From: Methylophilus sp. QUAN
Lineage (GTDB): Bacteria; Pseudomonadota; Gammaproteobacteria; Burkholderiales; Methylophilaceae
DNA length: 64,000 bases
Direction: 5' to 3'
Assembly: GCF_015354445.1 (NCBI RefSeq)
Contig: NZ_JADKYT010000001.1
Coordinates: 124,001-188,000, forward strand
Of this stretch, positions 38,535 through 48,350 are shown in pieces. Position 1 is the stretch's first letter; every line of letters begins with the position of its first letter. Below the pieces are notes generated by a model that was not told the origin of the DNA, did not search any database, and saw only the letters and a list, made by a program, of their open reading frames with translations. The position numbers and the translations under genes are program-made.

Positions 38535-40517
38535 TTGAACACGACGGCGGAATCATCGGCATTGCACGCAGAAATTGTCGGCATGCTGTATGCAAACAAT
38601 CGAAGATCATTGATGGCTGCCATCGTGGTCATGATTGCGCTTTTGCTAGTGCAATGGCACCTCATCGACCATGCTATCCTCGCCGTGTGGTCCAGCATTT
38701 TCTTGGTGGCTTATGGCATTCGTGCTTACCTGACCTATCAATACGAAAAAGACCAGCAACGTGAACTGCATAGCCGCCAATGGCTACAGTGGTTTCGCGC
38801 CAGCACCTGTTTTTGCGGCCTGGCCTGGGGCTTGGGTGGCATCCTTCTTTTCCCAGAAGCCGACACCGCACATCAGGCGTTTCTGATTTTCGCGCTGGTT
38901 GGGGTGTCTGGGGCGGGCATCATTATTTATTCAGTCGACACCTTAAGCACCAACCTGTTTAGCGGTGGCATCGTGTTATTCATGATTCCGCGCTTTTTGA
39001 TTCATGGCAGCTCAGTCTCCCTGGCGCTCGCCGTGTTGTTTATGGTGTATGTGTTCTATGTGACGGTGGCAGGCCGCAGCCTGGCTAACAGCTTACGTGA
39101 AAATATCTCGTTGCGGATTGCCTCCAATCTGGATAACAAAAAGGTACATCAGCTGGCTTATTATGACTTTTTAACCGGCCTGCCAAACCGCCGTTTACTG
39201 ACAGACCGCTTGAATCAGGCATTTGCCCGCTGTGTGCGCCATCAGAGCTATGGCGCCGTATTGTGCCTGGACCTGAATAATTTCAAAGGCCTGAACGACA
39301 GTAAAGGGCACCAGGCGGGAGATGAGTTGTTGCAACAAGTCGCTTTTAGGCTGCAACAATGCTTGCGTAAAAAAGACACCATTGCCCGCATGGGCGGCGA
39401 TGAGTTTATTGCCGTGCTCGACGAGTTATCTACCGACAAGGCAGAAGCGATTACTGCTGCGCAGACCACTGCCGAAAAAATGATGGCAGTGTTTTCACAG
39501 CCTTTCGAGCTGCAAAACAGTAAATACCGTACCGCTCCCAGCATTGGTATTTGCCTGTTTCTGGGCGACTTGTTGAAAGAGGATGAAGTGTTACGGCGCG
39601 CCGATATTGCTATGTATCAGGCTAAAAAATCGGATAACCTCAACAGTATCCAAATGTATGACGAGGCCGTGCACCCGGCGGTAGAAATGCGTGCCACCTT
39701 GGAAAATGATCTGGCATTTGCCTTGCAGAGCAGGCAGTTCTTGTTGTATTACCAGGTGCAAGTCAATGAGTTACAACAGCCTACAGGCGCGGAAGTATTA
39801 TTACGCTGGCAACATCCGACGCTGGGCATGATTCCGCCAGACCAGTTTATTCCGATTGCCGAAGAAACCGGTGAAATTGTCTCGATTGGGCAATGGGTGC
39901 TGGCGCAAGCTTGCCAGCAACTTAAGCACTGGTCACAGTCTGTGCATACTGCCCAGCTTAAATTGTCGGTCAATGTCAGTGCCATCCAATTCAGCCAGCC
40001 GGACTTTGTGCAGATGGTGAAAGAAACCGTGTTGGCGAGTGGTTGCAACGCAAGCTGTTTGCGGCTGGAGTTGACCGAAAGCCTGATTGTGAAAAATATC
40101 GATGAAGTGATCGAGAAAATCAATGCTTTAAAAGTGCTGGGCATCACTTTTTCGCTGGATGACTTCGGCATTGGCCAGTCTTCGTTGTCGGTCTTGAAGC
40201 GGCTGCCGCTGGACGAATTAAAAATAGATCGTAGCTTTATCAAGGACATCGTCCATAACAACTACGATTCATTTATTGTGCAAACCATCATCAACATGGG
40301 CAAAAACCTGAGCCACAGTGTGATTGCTGAAGGGGTGGAGATGCAGCAGCAAATGGTCATGCTGCAAAACATGGGTTGCCACGCCTTTCAAGGTTATTTG
40401 TTTAGCCGTCCGCTGCCTTTGCACGAGTTTGAGGCCAATTTGCAAGCGGCGCTGCATGGCGGCACCGTGTCATCTGCTACCAGTCAGCGTAAAGTATTAC
40501 GTAGCCGACTCAGCTAG
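38535..40517 (+). CDS. Membrane-bound GGDEF-EAL cyclic di-GMP signalling protein
   Basis: 660-residue protein with five or six N-terminal membrane helices (about 28-185), then GGDEF (about 205-375, RMGGDEF intact) and EAL (about 385-640, with GAEVLLRW, LTESLI and DDFGIGQSS). The EAL signature is EVL, which is functional in many enzymes. The start is TTG at 38535: an AGGGGA ribosome site lies 8 bp upstream, whereas the first in-frame ATG (38583) has none. The 3' end overlaps the convergent recG stop by 4 bp. Confidence 0.92.
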   Translation: MNTTAESSALHAEIVGMLYANNRRSLMAAIVVMIALLLVQWHLIDHAILAVWSSIFLVAYGIRAYLTYQYEKDQQRELHSRQWLQWFRASTCFCGLAWGLGGILLFPEADTAHQAFLIFALVGVSGAGIIIYSVDTLSTNLFSGGIVLFMIPRFLIHGSSVSLALAVLFMVYVFYVTVAGRSLANSLRENISLRIASNLDNKKVHQLAYYDFLTGLPNRRLLTDRLNQAFARCVRHQSYGAVLCLDLNNFKGLNDSKGHQAGDELLQQVAFRLQQCLRKKDTIARMGGDEFIAVLDELSTDKAEAITAAQTTAEKMMAVFSQPFELQNSKYRTAPSIGICLFLGDLLKEDEVLRRADIAMYQAKKSDNLNSIQMYDEAVHPAVEMRATLENDLAFALQSRQFLLYYQVQVNELQQPTGAEVLLRWQHPTLGMIPPDQFIPIAEETGEIVSIGQWVLAQACQQLKHWSQSVHTAQLKLSVNVSAIQFSQPDFVQMVKETVLASGCNASCLRLELTESLIVKNIDEVIEKINALKVLGITFSLDDFGIGQSSLSVLKRLPLDELKIDRSFIKDIVHNNYDSFIVQTIINMGKNLSHSVIAEGVEMQQQMVMLQNMGCHAFQGYLFSRPLPLHEFEANLQAALHGGTVSSATSQRKVLRSRLS

Positions 40518-42580
40518 ACCTTGATCCACTCTTCGCCCTGGCTTAACCAGCGCTGCAGGTGCGCAGCGACGGCAGCAGGGTCGCGTTTCAATAGTTGATC
40601 CGCCTGGATCTTGGCTGTCTCCAGTAATTGCATATCGCGTTCCAGATCGGCAATTTTAAGCATGGGTACACCACTCTGGCGCGTGCCCAGCAATTCGCCG
40701 GGGCCGCGGATATGTAAATCGGCCTGGGCAATTTGAAAACCATCGTTACTCTCAAAAATCACCTTCAATCGCTGCCGCCCAATTTGCGAACATTGCTGTT
40801 TGCTATAGAGCAAAATGCAGGTACTCTTGGCTGCGCCACGGCCGACGCGGCCACGTAGCTGGTGTAACTGGCTCAGGCCCATGCGCTCAGCATGTTCGAT
40901 CACCATTAAACTCGCATTCGGTACATCGACACCGACTTCAATCACGGTGGTGGCGACCAGCAGGTGAATCTCATTGGCAGAAAAGGCCTGCATCACCGCC
41001 TGCTTTTCTGCCGATTTCATGCGGCCGTGCACCAGGCCGACTTTGAGTTCCGGGAATGCCTCTTGCATATAGGCAAAAGTGTCATTGGCGGTTTGCAGTT
41101 GCAGCGCTTCCGACTCTTCAATCAGCGGGCATACCCAGTAGGCCTGATGGCCTTGGGCGCAGGCATCATGGACGCGCTGCAAAATTTCATCGCGCCTGTC
41201 ATCGGCCACCAGTTTGGTCACAATCGGTGTGCGGCCAGGGGGCAGTTCATCAATCACCGACACGTCGAGATCGGCGTAATAGCTCATGGATAAGGTACGC
41301 GGAATCGGCGTGGCCGACATCATGAGCTGGTGTGGTTCCAGTAATTGACCACGACCCTGACTGGCCGTGCCCTTTTTGCGCAGTGCCAGGCGTTGGCCGA
41401 CACCAAAGCGGTGTTGTTCATCGACAATCGCTAACCCTAATTGTTTGAACTGCACCTCATCCTGAAACAGGGCATGGGTGCCGACGGCGAGCATGGCTTC
41501 TCCACTGGCAATGCGTGACAGTGATTGCTCACGTTCTTTTTTCGGCTGGCTGCCGGTGAGCCAGGCGATGGTGATGCCTAATGGTTGCAACCAGTCGCTG
41601 AGTTTTTTGTAATGTTGTTCGGCCAGAATTTCGGTGGGCGCCATCATGGCCACTTGCCAGCCGTGTTCTATGAGTTGCAAGGCTGCCAAGCAGGCAACAA
41701 TGGTTTTACCACTGCCGACATCGCCTTGTAACAGGCGTTGCATGGGGTGTGGCTGGCTCAGGTCGTGTTCAATTTCTGCCACCACTTTTTGCTGGGCGGC
41801 CGTCAGTGTAAACGGCAGGCTGGCCAGCAGGCGGGCAACCAGTGTGTGTGAGGCAGAGATGGCAGGTGCGCGCGATTGCTTGCGACGCGCATAATGCTGG
41901 CGCATGGACAGCTGTTGTGCCAGCAGTTCGTCGTAAGCCAGGCGTTGCCAGGCCGGATGCGAGTGGTCCTCCAGTGTTGCCAGAGATATTTCTGCTTGGG
42001 GTTGGTGCAGCAACTGCAGGCTGCTGGCGAAGTCGGGCAATTGCATGGACTGGTATACCCAGCCTGGCAGGGTTTCTTGTAAATACTCTGCTTGTAATAC
42101 ACGGTTGACGGCTTTGCGTATGGTGGACTGGCTTAAGCCGGCGGTAGTTGGGTAGACGGGCGTCAGCGCACTGCTGACCGGGGTATCTTCACCGACTTTA
42201 CGTTGAGTCGGATGCACCATTTCATAGCCGAAAAATCCCGGCCGCACTTCACCAAACACGCGCAAACGCTGGCCGGTTTGCATGGCGGCTATCTGGCTGG
42301 GATAAAAATGCAGAAAGCGCAGGTTGATGATGCCAGTGTCATCCTGCAACCTGACATTGAGCATTTTGCGTGGCTTGTAGGCCACTTCGTTGTGTACTAC
42401 CACGCCTTCGATTTGCGTTTGCTCACCCAATCGTAAATCGCGGATGGCCGTGATGCGGGTTTCGTCCAGGTAGCGCAGCGGTAAATGCAGCAACAAGGCC
42501 TGCACTGAATGAATATGCAGTTTTGCCAGCTGGCTGCACACGGCGGGTGTGAAGCCTTTGATGTCGTTCAAGGGACGCAT
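40514..42580 (-). CDS. recG: ATP-dependent DNA helicase RecG
   Basis: Fork-reversal helicase of DNA repair, 688 residues. The wedge/OB domain takes up the first third (GEQTQIEGVVVHNEVAY). The helicase core has Walker A LLQGDVGSGKT, MAPTEILAEQHY, the DEQHRFG box, MSATPIPRTL and the RecG-specific RLRVIFES-like block QRLKVIFESNDGFQIAQADLHIRGPGELLGTRQSG. Full length. Last gene of the leftward gmk-rpoZ-spoT-recG string, 18 bp after spoT. Confidence 0.96.
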   Translation of the reverse strand: MRPLNDIKGFTPAVCSQLAKLHIHSVQALLLHLPLRYLDETRITAIRDLRLGEQTQIEGVVVHNEVAYKPRKMLNVRLQDDTGIINLRFLHFYPSQIAAMQTGQRLRVFGEVRPGFFGYEMVHPTQRKVGEDTPVSSALTPVYPTTAGLSQSTIRKAVNRVLQAEYLQETLPGWVYQSMQLPDFASSLQLLHQPQAEISLATLEDHSHPAWQRLAYDELLAQQLSMRQHYARRKQSRAPAISASHTLVARLLASLPFTLTAAQQKVVAEIEHDLSQPHPMQRLLQGDVGSGKTIVACLAALQLIEHGWQVAMMAPTEILAEQHYKKLSDWLQPLGITIAWLTGSQPKKEREQSLSRIASGEAMLAVGTHALFQDEVQFKQLGLAIVDEQHRFGVGQRLALRKKGTASQGRGQLLEPHQLMMSATPIPRTLSMSYYADLDVSVIDELPPGRTPIVTKLVADDRRDEILQRVHDACAQGHQAYWVCPLIEESEALQLQTANDTFAYMQEAFPELKVGLVHGRMKSAEKQAVMQAFSANEIHLLVATTVIEVGVDVPNASLMVIEHAERMGLSQLHQLRGRVGRGAAKSTCILLYSKQQCSQIGRQRLKVIFESNDGFQIAQADLHIRGPGELLGTRQSGVPMLKIADLERDMQLLETAKIQADQLLKRDPAAVAAHLQRWLSQGEEWIKV

Positions 42581-42598
42581 GCTGGCATCACCGCTGGT

Positions 42599-44815
42599 TT
42601 ACTGGATACGTTGTTCCAGCTGGTTGCCTTTGACCCGGTTGATGCGCACGATTTGCTGAATTTTGCGCAGGTTGCGGATCAGGGTCGCCAGGTGCACACG
42701 GTTATGCACTTGCACCGTAAAGTTCACATTGGAGTACTGGCTGCCATCACTGGATTCAACACTGACATTATCAATGTTGGCATCTGCATTAGAGATGGTT
42801 GCCGCAATTTTGGCCAGCATGCCGCGCTCGTCGACCACCGTAATGCGCAGGTTGACGCTGAACAGTTTTTTCGGGTCGGCATCCCACTCCACATCCAGCC
42901 ATTTTTCCGGATCCAGCCTGAACTTGCGGATGGCCGGGCAATCGTGGGTATGAATGACCAGGCCTTTGTCTTTATTAATAAAGCCCAGGATAGGGTCACC
43001 TGGAATCGGGCGGCAGCAGGGCGCAAACTGTACGGCCATGCCTTCCGAACCGCGGATGGTAATGGTATCCAGCACTTTGCCGGACTTCTCTTCTGCATCT
43101 GCCGGATGCGCCAGCAACTGGTGTGCCACCATCAGGCTGTTGCGCTTGCCGAGGCCGATGTCGGTCAAAATGGCCTGGCGGGTTTTGCTGCCATAGTCGT
43201 TCATGACTTTTTGCCACTGCTTGTCGGTAATTTCTGCCGGTTCGATATGCATGGCGCGTAAAGCCACATTTAGCATGCGTTCGCCTAGCTGTGCCGACTC
43301 CTCCACCTTCACCGTTTTGAGGTAATGGCGGATATGCGAGCGCGCCTTGCCGGTGACCACATAGTTGAGCCAGGCCGGATTGGGTTTCGCCAGCGGCGCG
43401 GTGATGATTTCGACATGATCCCCGTTGCGCATCTCGGTACGCAGCGGGGCCAGTTCATTATTGATTTTCACTGCGACACAACTGTTACCGACATCAGAGT
43501 GCACGGCGTAGGCAAAGTCGACCGCGGTCGAGCCGCGTGGCAAGGCCATGATGTTGCCTTTAGGCGTGAACACATAGACTTCGTCCGGGAACAGGTCGAC
43601 TTTAAAGTTCTCCAGGAACTCGTGGCTGTCGTCACTCTCGGTCTGGATTTCAACCAGGCGTTGCAACCACTGGTGGGTTTGCTGTTGCAATTTGGTCAGG
43701 TGTGCATCGGTGGTTTTATATAGCCAGTGCGCGGCCACGCCAGCATCGGCAATGTTGTGCATTTCCTGGCTGCGGATTTGTACCTCGATGGGCGTACCGA
43801 AGGGGCCGAACAGCGTGGTATGCAGCGATTGGTAACCGTTGGCTTTAGGGATGGCAATATAGTCTTTGAAGCGGCCTGGAATCGGCTTATACAAGGCATG
43901 CAATGCGCCAAGCGCCAGATAGCAGGCGGCCGTGTCTTTAACGATGACGCGAAAACCGTAAATGTCGCCAATTTGCGACAATTTCATCGATTTCTCAGCC
44001 ATTTTCTTATAAATGCTGTAAAGGTGCTTTTCGCGCCCCTGTACATCATATTCAATCTGGTATTGCGTCAGCTGGTTCTCAATAGCGTCCTGGATTTTGC
44101 TGATGACTTCTTTGCGGTTGCCGCGCGCCAGGCGAATCGCCTTATCAATCACCCGGTGGCGATTAGGGTACAGGTACTTGAGGCTAAGGTCTTCCAGCTC
44201 ATGGTAAATCGGGTTCAGACCCAGCCGGTTGGCAATTGGCGCATAAATTTCCAGCGTTTCGCGCGCGATGCGTTTTTGTTTTTCCGGGCGCATCGCCTCC
44301 AGCGTTTGCATATTGTGCAAGCGGTCGGCCAGTTTGACCAAAATAACGCGCACATCCTGGCTCATGGCCAGCAGCATTTTGCGGAAATTTTCGGCTTGCG
44401 CCTGGGTGGCGGTTTGCAGTTCCACCTTGTCCAGCTTGGTCAGGCCGTCCACCAGGTCAGCCACCTGTTTGCCAAAGCGCTCGGCAATCGCCGCACTGTC
44501 GACCTCTGTATCTTCCACTACATCATGCAGCAAAGCCGCCAGCAGCGTGGGCAAGTCGAGATGCAGTTTGGCCAGGATGCAGGCCACAGAAATCGGGTGG
44601 GTAATGTAGGGTTCGCCGGTTTTGCGGGTTTGACCGGCATGCGCCTGCTCGGCATAGCGATACGCTTGCCAGACCAGTTGCACTTCTTCTTCATTGAGAT
44701 ACTTGCGGATCAGCTGGGTAAGGGGGGAATCCTCACGGTCAGCAGGGAGCAAGTCCACTTCCTCCAGAGGAGGCCTGGACTTGCGATGGGCAGCGTCGCC
44801 TTGGCTTTGCGGCAT
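42599..44815 (-). CDS. spoT: Bifunctional (p)ppGpp synthetase/hydrolase
   Basis: 738-residue Rel/SpoT protein of the stringent response. The HD hydrolase domain is intact (GEPYITHPISVACIL and LLHDVVEDTEV). The synthetase region has RFKDYIAIPKANGYQSLHT, whose RFKD corresponds to the RxKD type of bifunctional enzymes. TGS (DEVYVFTPKGNIMALPRGSTAVDFAY) and a C-terminal ACT domain follow. It sits 6 bp after rpoZ, the classical context of spoT. Confidence 0.95.
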   Translation of the reverse strand: MPQSQGDAAHRKSRPPLEEVDLLPADREDSPLTQLIRKYLNEEEVQLVWQAYRYAEQAHAGQTRKTGEPYITHPISVACILAKLHLDLPTLLAALLHDVVEDTEVDSAAIAERFGKQVADLVDGLTKLDKVELQTATQAQAENFRKMLLAMSQDVRVILVKLADRLHNMQTLEAMRPEKQKRIARETLEIYAPIANRLGLNPIYHELEDLSLKYLYPNRHRVIDKAIRLARGNRKEVISKIQDAIENQLTQYQIEYDVQGREKHLYSIYKKMAEKSMKLSQIGDIYGFRVIVKDTAACYLALGALHALYKPIPGRFKDYIAIPKANGYQSLHTTLFGPFGTPIEVQIRSQEMHNIADAGVAAHWLYKTTDAHLTKLQQQTHQWLQRLVEIQTESDDSHEFLENFKVDLFPDEVYVFTPKGNIMALPRGSTAVDFAYAVHSDVGNSCVAVKINNELAPLRTEMRNGDHVEIITAPLAKPNPAWLNYVVTGKARSHIRHYLKTVKVEESAQLGERMLNVALRAMHIEPAEITDKQWQKVMNDYGSKTRQAILTDIGLGKRNSLMVAHQLLAHPADAEEKSGKVLDTITIRGSEGMAVQFAPCCRPIPGDPILGFINKDKGLVIHTHDCPAIRKFRLDPEKWLDVEWDADPKKLFSVNLRITVVDERGMLAKIAATISNADANIDNVSVESSDGSQYSNVNFTVQVHNRVHLATLIRNLRKIQQIVRINRVKGNQLEQRIQ

Positions 44816-44821
44816 AACTGT

Positions 44822-45037
44822 TTATGCTTGGCCCTTTTTCTCTAACAGCTCTACGCCTACTTTACCGGCGGCGATTTCACGCAGTGCAATCACGGTTGGC
44901 TTGTCTTTTTGTGAATAACCGCTGACTAATGGGTCTGAGCCATTCGCCAATTGTCTGGCGCGGTAAGCGGCGACCAAAGTCAATTGAAAACGGTTAGAGA
45001 TGTTGTCCAAGCAATCATCGACAGTAATACGAGCCAT
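44822..45037 (-). CDS. rpoZ: RNA polymerase omega subunit
   Basis: 71-residue omega subunit: [20 protein letters not shown] and [11 protein letters not shown] are conserved, followed by [16 protein letters not shown]. It assists beta' folding and forms one ppGpp site of RNA polymerase. Located between gmk and spoT as in many proteobacteria. Confidence 0.95.
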   Translation of the reverse strand: MARITVDDCLDNISNRFQLTLVAAYRARQLANGSDPLVSGYSQKDKPTVIALREIAAGKVGVELLEKKGQA

Positions 45038-45085
45038 AAAAACCTCTTAATATATGAGCCTGCACACAGCGGCAGGCGCGCTGGG

Positions 45086-45697
45086 TCAGGTAAGTGATTG
45101 AATCAATGACGCGTGGCAGGCAACCTGGCGGTTTAACTGCAAGCGCTGGGCGCGAACAATCGCCATCAGATCCTGCAAGGCCACGTCAAAATTATCATTA
45201 ATTGTAACATAATCAAACTCATGCACGTGACGCATCTCCTCACGTGCTGCGGCCAGGCGTTGCGTAATCACGGCTTCACTGTCCTGGCCACGATTGTTCA
45301 GGCGGTGCGCCAGCGCTTCAATCGAGGGCGGCAAAATAAAGATGGAGGTGACTTGCGGGAACAGTTTGCGTATCTGCTGTGCGCCTTGCCAGTCGATTTC
45401 AAGAATCACATCACGGCCGGATGCCAGTGCATTTTCCACTTCGCTTTGTGCCGTGCCATAGCGGGCACTGTGTACATGGGCGCTTTCGAGAAAGCCGCCG
45501 TTATCCAGAATGCCCAAAAACTCGGCTTCTGAGACAAAATGGTAATGGATGCCGTCTTCTTCGCCCGGGCGCGGGGTACGGGTGGTGTGTGATACCGACA
45601 GTTTTAGAATCGGGTCTTGCGCCAGCATGGCACGTACCAAGCTGGTTTTGCCAGCACCAGAGGCAGCGGAAATCACATATAAATGACCATGGCTCAT
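45086..45697 (-). CDS. gmk: Guanylate kinase
   Basis: 203-residue GMP kinase making GDP. The P-loop ISAASGAGKTSLVRAML, the GMP-binding SVSHTTRTPRPGEEDGIHYHF and the lid segment are present. I start at 45697 (MSHGHLYVIS); this ATG overlaps the TGA of the Anbu gene in an ATGA junction, so the Anbu cluster and gmk are probably translated from one transcript. A further upstream in-frame start at 45709 would increase the overlap. Confidence 0.96.
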   Translation of the reverse strand: MSHGHLYVISAASGAGKTSLVRAMLAQDPILKLSVSHTTRTPRPGEEDGIHYHFVSEAEFLGILDNGGFLESAHVHSARYGTAQSEVENALASGRDVILEIDWQGAQQIRKLFPQVTSIFILPPSIEALAHRLNNRGQDSEAVITQRLAAAREEMRHVHEFDYVTINDNFDVALQDLMAIVRAQRLQLNRQVACHASLIQSLT

Positions 45698-46431
45698 GAT
45701 GCACACCATTCCGGGTTAGGCAGTGAAGAAAAAACGGATTTCAGGCCTTCGCCCCAACCTTTGCGGATGCAGGCGTAATAAGGATCATCTTCCGTCAGGC
45801 GTTGCCGACAATCGGCGCTAAAGGTGTCAGTGCGGTATATCATCAAGTCAATCGGTAAAGCCACAGAAATATTGCTGCGGATGGTGGAGTCAAATGAAAT
45901 CAGCACGCATTTTACCGCATCTGTGACATTGGTTTGATGTTTGATCACGCGGTCGATGATTGGCTTGCCATATTTGGTCTCGCCGATTTGCAGATAAGGC
46001 GTGTCCGAGGTGGCTTCAATAAAATTGCCTGCCGCATAGACATTAAACAGGCGCGGCTGCTCGCCTTTGATTTGCCCGGCTACCAGAATGCTGGCGCTAA
46101 AGTCTATGCTATGTTCCTTGAGGGCTTTGCCATCGCGCTGATGCACGGTGCGCATGGCTGCGCCGACGACACTGGCTGCTTCAAACAGCGACTGCACGTT
46201 ATGCAGGTGGGCGTGTGGTTCAGGCGATTTGAGCTGTTCACGGCACAGGTTGACCACCGATTGGGTAATCGCCAGATTGCCCGCCGTCAGCAGTACAATC
46301 ATGCGCTCGCCCGGCACTTCAAATAGGTGCATTTTGGGCGCAATCGCTACCTGGTCGACACCAGCGTTGGTGCGCGTATCAGAAGCCAATACCAGGCCTT
46401 GTTGCAGCAAAATACCGACACAATAAGTCAT
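45694..46431 (-). CDS. Anbu, bacterial proteasome-related peptidase
   Basis: 245-residue Ntn-hydrolase of the proteasome beta/HslV superfamily. It begins MTYCVGILLQQGLVLASDTR, so Thr2 becomes the nucleophile after Met removal, and it has the Asp of ASDTRTNAG and a beta-type AAGNFIEATSD segment. Anbu assembles into open helical or ring oligomers; its substrate is unknown. Family knowledge places it with alpha-E, ATP-grasp and transglutaminase genes, and precisely those follow upstream in this operon. That context separates it from HslV, which would lie next to hslU. Confidence 0.9.
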   Translation of the reverse strand: MTYCVGILLQQGLVLASDTRTNAGVDQVAIAPKMHLFEVPGERMIVLLTAGNLAITQSVVNLCREQLKSPEPHAHLHNVQSLFEAASVVGAAMRTVHQRDGKALKEHSIDFSASILVAGQIKGEQPRLFNVYAAGNFIEATSDTPYLQIGETKYGKPIIDRVIKHQTNVTDAVKCVLISFDSTIRSNISVALPIDLMIYRTDTFSADCRQRLTEDDPYYACIRKGWGEGLKSVFSSLPNPEWCAS

Positions 46432-46483
46432 AAGAAAAGAAGAAGGTTAATGTTTAAAAGTCATCATAGCATGCACGGGCAAG

Positions 46484-47320
46484 CTACTGCTGCGCACTTT
46501 GTGCCTGCTGCCGTAGCTGTTGTTTATGCTGCTCGCGCTGTTTATCTGTCAGGCCAATGTGCTGGTTGACACTGACCATGCTCGCCATGCCCTCTGTGCC
46601 GCCACCGATACGCGAACCCGTGATCGGACTGGCGCTACGATAGTCCAGGCCAGAGGCCAATCTGACATGCGTTTCGTTTACCAATGTGCCGTTAGACACA
46701 TCCAGCCCTAGCCATTGATCGTGTTGCCACACATCCACCCAGGCATGCGTTTGCATCAGGTTGCCGTTTTCGGTGAACAGATAACCGCTGACATACCGTG
46801 CGGGCAGCCCCAGGCTATGGCAACAGCCAATAAAAGCATGCGCATGGTCCTGGCAAACCCCTTTGCCAAGCCTGAAGGCCTCGGCTGCCGAGGTATCGAC
46901 CTGGGTCGCGCCTGAGATGTATTGCATCTGCGCGCGCAGTGCCTGCATCATGTCTGTGAGTGGGGCATTGGCAAAACGCTGGGCAAACGTCGTCATGGCG
47001 GCATCGGCCTGGGTCAATGGCGTATCGCGCAGAAAAATCTCCACTGGCAATGGTTGGTGCGCGTCCATATCCGCCACGCCGGTTTCTACTTCGCCGCATA
47101 CGGCGATGAGCAATTCATTATGCGGCTGGTCGATGACCAGGGTATGCGCCAGATTGCCAAAGGCATCCTCAAACGCAGCCAGCTGCCCATTGACCTTGAT
47201 TTGCCAATGGTTGACTTGCTGGCCGTGACCATTGCGTGGTGTCAGGCGCAGTTGCTGAATGGTGTATTGCGCCATATCACTGAAAGCATAGTGGGTCTGG
47301 TGTTCAATATTGAGCAGCAT
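46484..47320 (-). CDS. Transglutaminase-like cysteine protein of the Anbu cluster
   Basis: 278-residue protein with an N-terminal beta-sandwich (TIQQLRLTPRNGHGQQV) and a transglutaminase-like core. The triad is visible: Cys in GKGVCQDHAHAF (about 160), His in QTHAWVDVW (about 198), Asp in GLDVSNG (about 213). Such proteins probably cleave or form amide bonds in the same pathway as the ATP-grasp and alpha-E proteins. The Gln-rich tail is low complexity. Confidence 0.87.
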   Translation of the reverse strand: MLLNIEHQTHYAFSDMAQYTIQQLRLTPRNGHGQQVNHWQIKVNGQLAAFEDAFGNLAHTLVIDQPHNELLIAVCGEVETGVADMDAHQPLPVEIFLRDTPLTQADAAMTTFAQRFANAPLTDMMQALRAQMQYISGATQVDTSAAEAFRLGKGVCQDHAHAFIGCCHSLGLPARYVSGYLFTENGNLMQTHAWVDVWQHDQWLGLDVSNGTLVNETHVRLASGLDYRSASPITGSRIGGGTEGMASMVSVNQHIGLTDKQREQHKQQLRQQAQSAQQ

Positions 47321-47405
47321 GTGTGTGGTGTGCCAAAGTAAAAAAGCGCAGCGCTGTGTTAAACAGTCTGCGCATGAGGGGGTTCATGGCAATCTATTGT
47401 CGTTG

Positions 47406-48350
47406 TCAGGCCGTCGCACTTAAAAAATTGCGTTGTATTTCTTCACCCAGTTTGCGGTTGGCCAGAATAAACTCATCCAAAAAGTGGTGTACGCCATCTT
47501 TGACGATATCCAGCATGCGGCCGTAGTGCAGTTTGGCATGCATTTGTCCGGCCAGGCGCTCGGCCTCGGTTTGGCGGCTACCGGCCACCTGGCGCAAAAT
47601 CGGCATGATTTCAGCGTAACAGGCGTGCAGTGAACGTGGCATGTCTTCACGCAAAATCAGTAGTTCAGACACTTTCATCGGCTCAATCGCATCGCGGTAG
47701 ACTTTCTGGTAGGCCTGGAAGGCTGATACCGAGCGTAGCACGGCACTCCATTCGTAATAATCTACCGCGCCGTCATTGGCCTCCTGCATGGGGATTAAAA
47801 ACTCATATTTCACATCGAGCAGGCGTGCGGTATTGTCAGCACGTTCCATAAAGGTGCCCAGGCGCACAAAGCTAAATGCTTCATCGCGCAGCATGGTGCC
47901 AAAGCACACGCCGCGGAACAAGTGCGAGCGGCTTTTGACCCATTCACAAAACTCGCTCAAGCCAGTCTGTGTCAGGTCCTGCTTGATATATTGGCCAAAT
48001 TCCAGCCACAGCGTATTCATGTTTTCCCAGGTTTCTGTGGTCATGGCCACGCGTACGGCACGGGCATTTTCACGTGCGCTACGCAACGAGCTGTAGATGC
48101 TCGAAGGATTACTGCTATCCATCACCAGATGTTTAATCACATTGGCGGCATTAAGCTCTTTATAGGTTTTGTCATAAATGTCGCGAATACCTGCAATTTC
48201 CAATACCGTATCCCAGAGTTCTTCTTCGTTGCTGCTGTCAGAAGGCAGTAACGACATGTTGTAAGTCACATCCAGCACGCGTGCAACGTTTTCGGTGCGC
48301 TCGATATAACGCGCCATCCAATATAAATGATCTGCGGTACGACTTAACAT
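47406..48350 (-). CDS. Alpha-E domain protein of the Anbu cluster
   Basis: 314-residue all-helical alpha-E (DUF403) protein, starting MLSRTADHLYWMARYIERTENVAR, the family hallmark. Helix pairs with conserved Glu/Arg run through the protein. The biochemical role is unknown, but the domain always accompanies the circularly permuted ATP-grasp and is suggested to help peptide-type ligation. The ATG overlaps the upstream ATP-grasp end by 7 bp. Confidence 0.9.
   Translation of the reverse strand: MLSRTADHLYWMARYIERTENVARVLDVTYNMSLLPSDSSNEEELWDTVLEIAGIRDIYDKTYKELNAANVIKHLVMDSSNPSSIYSSLRSARENARAVRVAMTTETWENMNTLWLEFGQYIKQDLTQTGLSEFCEWVKSRSHLFRGVCFGTMLRDEAFSFVRLGTFMERADNTARLLDVKYEFLIPMQEANDGAVDYYEWSAVLRSVSAFQAYQKVYRDAIEPMKVSELLILREDMPRSLHACYAEIMPILRQVAGSRQTEAERLAGQMHAKLHYGRMLDIVKDGVHHFLDEFILANRKLGEEIQRNFLSATA

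Noticed and set aside
43727-44845. 372-codon open frame on the + strand
   Set aside because: Exact antisense of spoT, which has all family motifs; the long frame is a by-product of its codon use.
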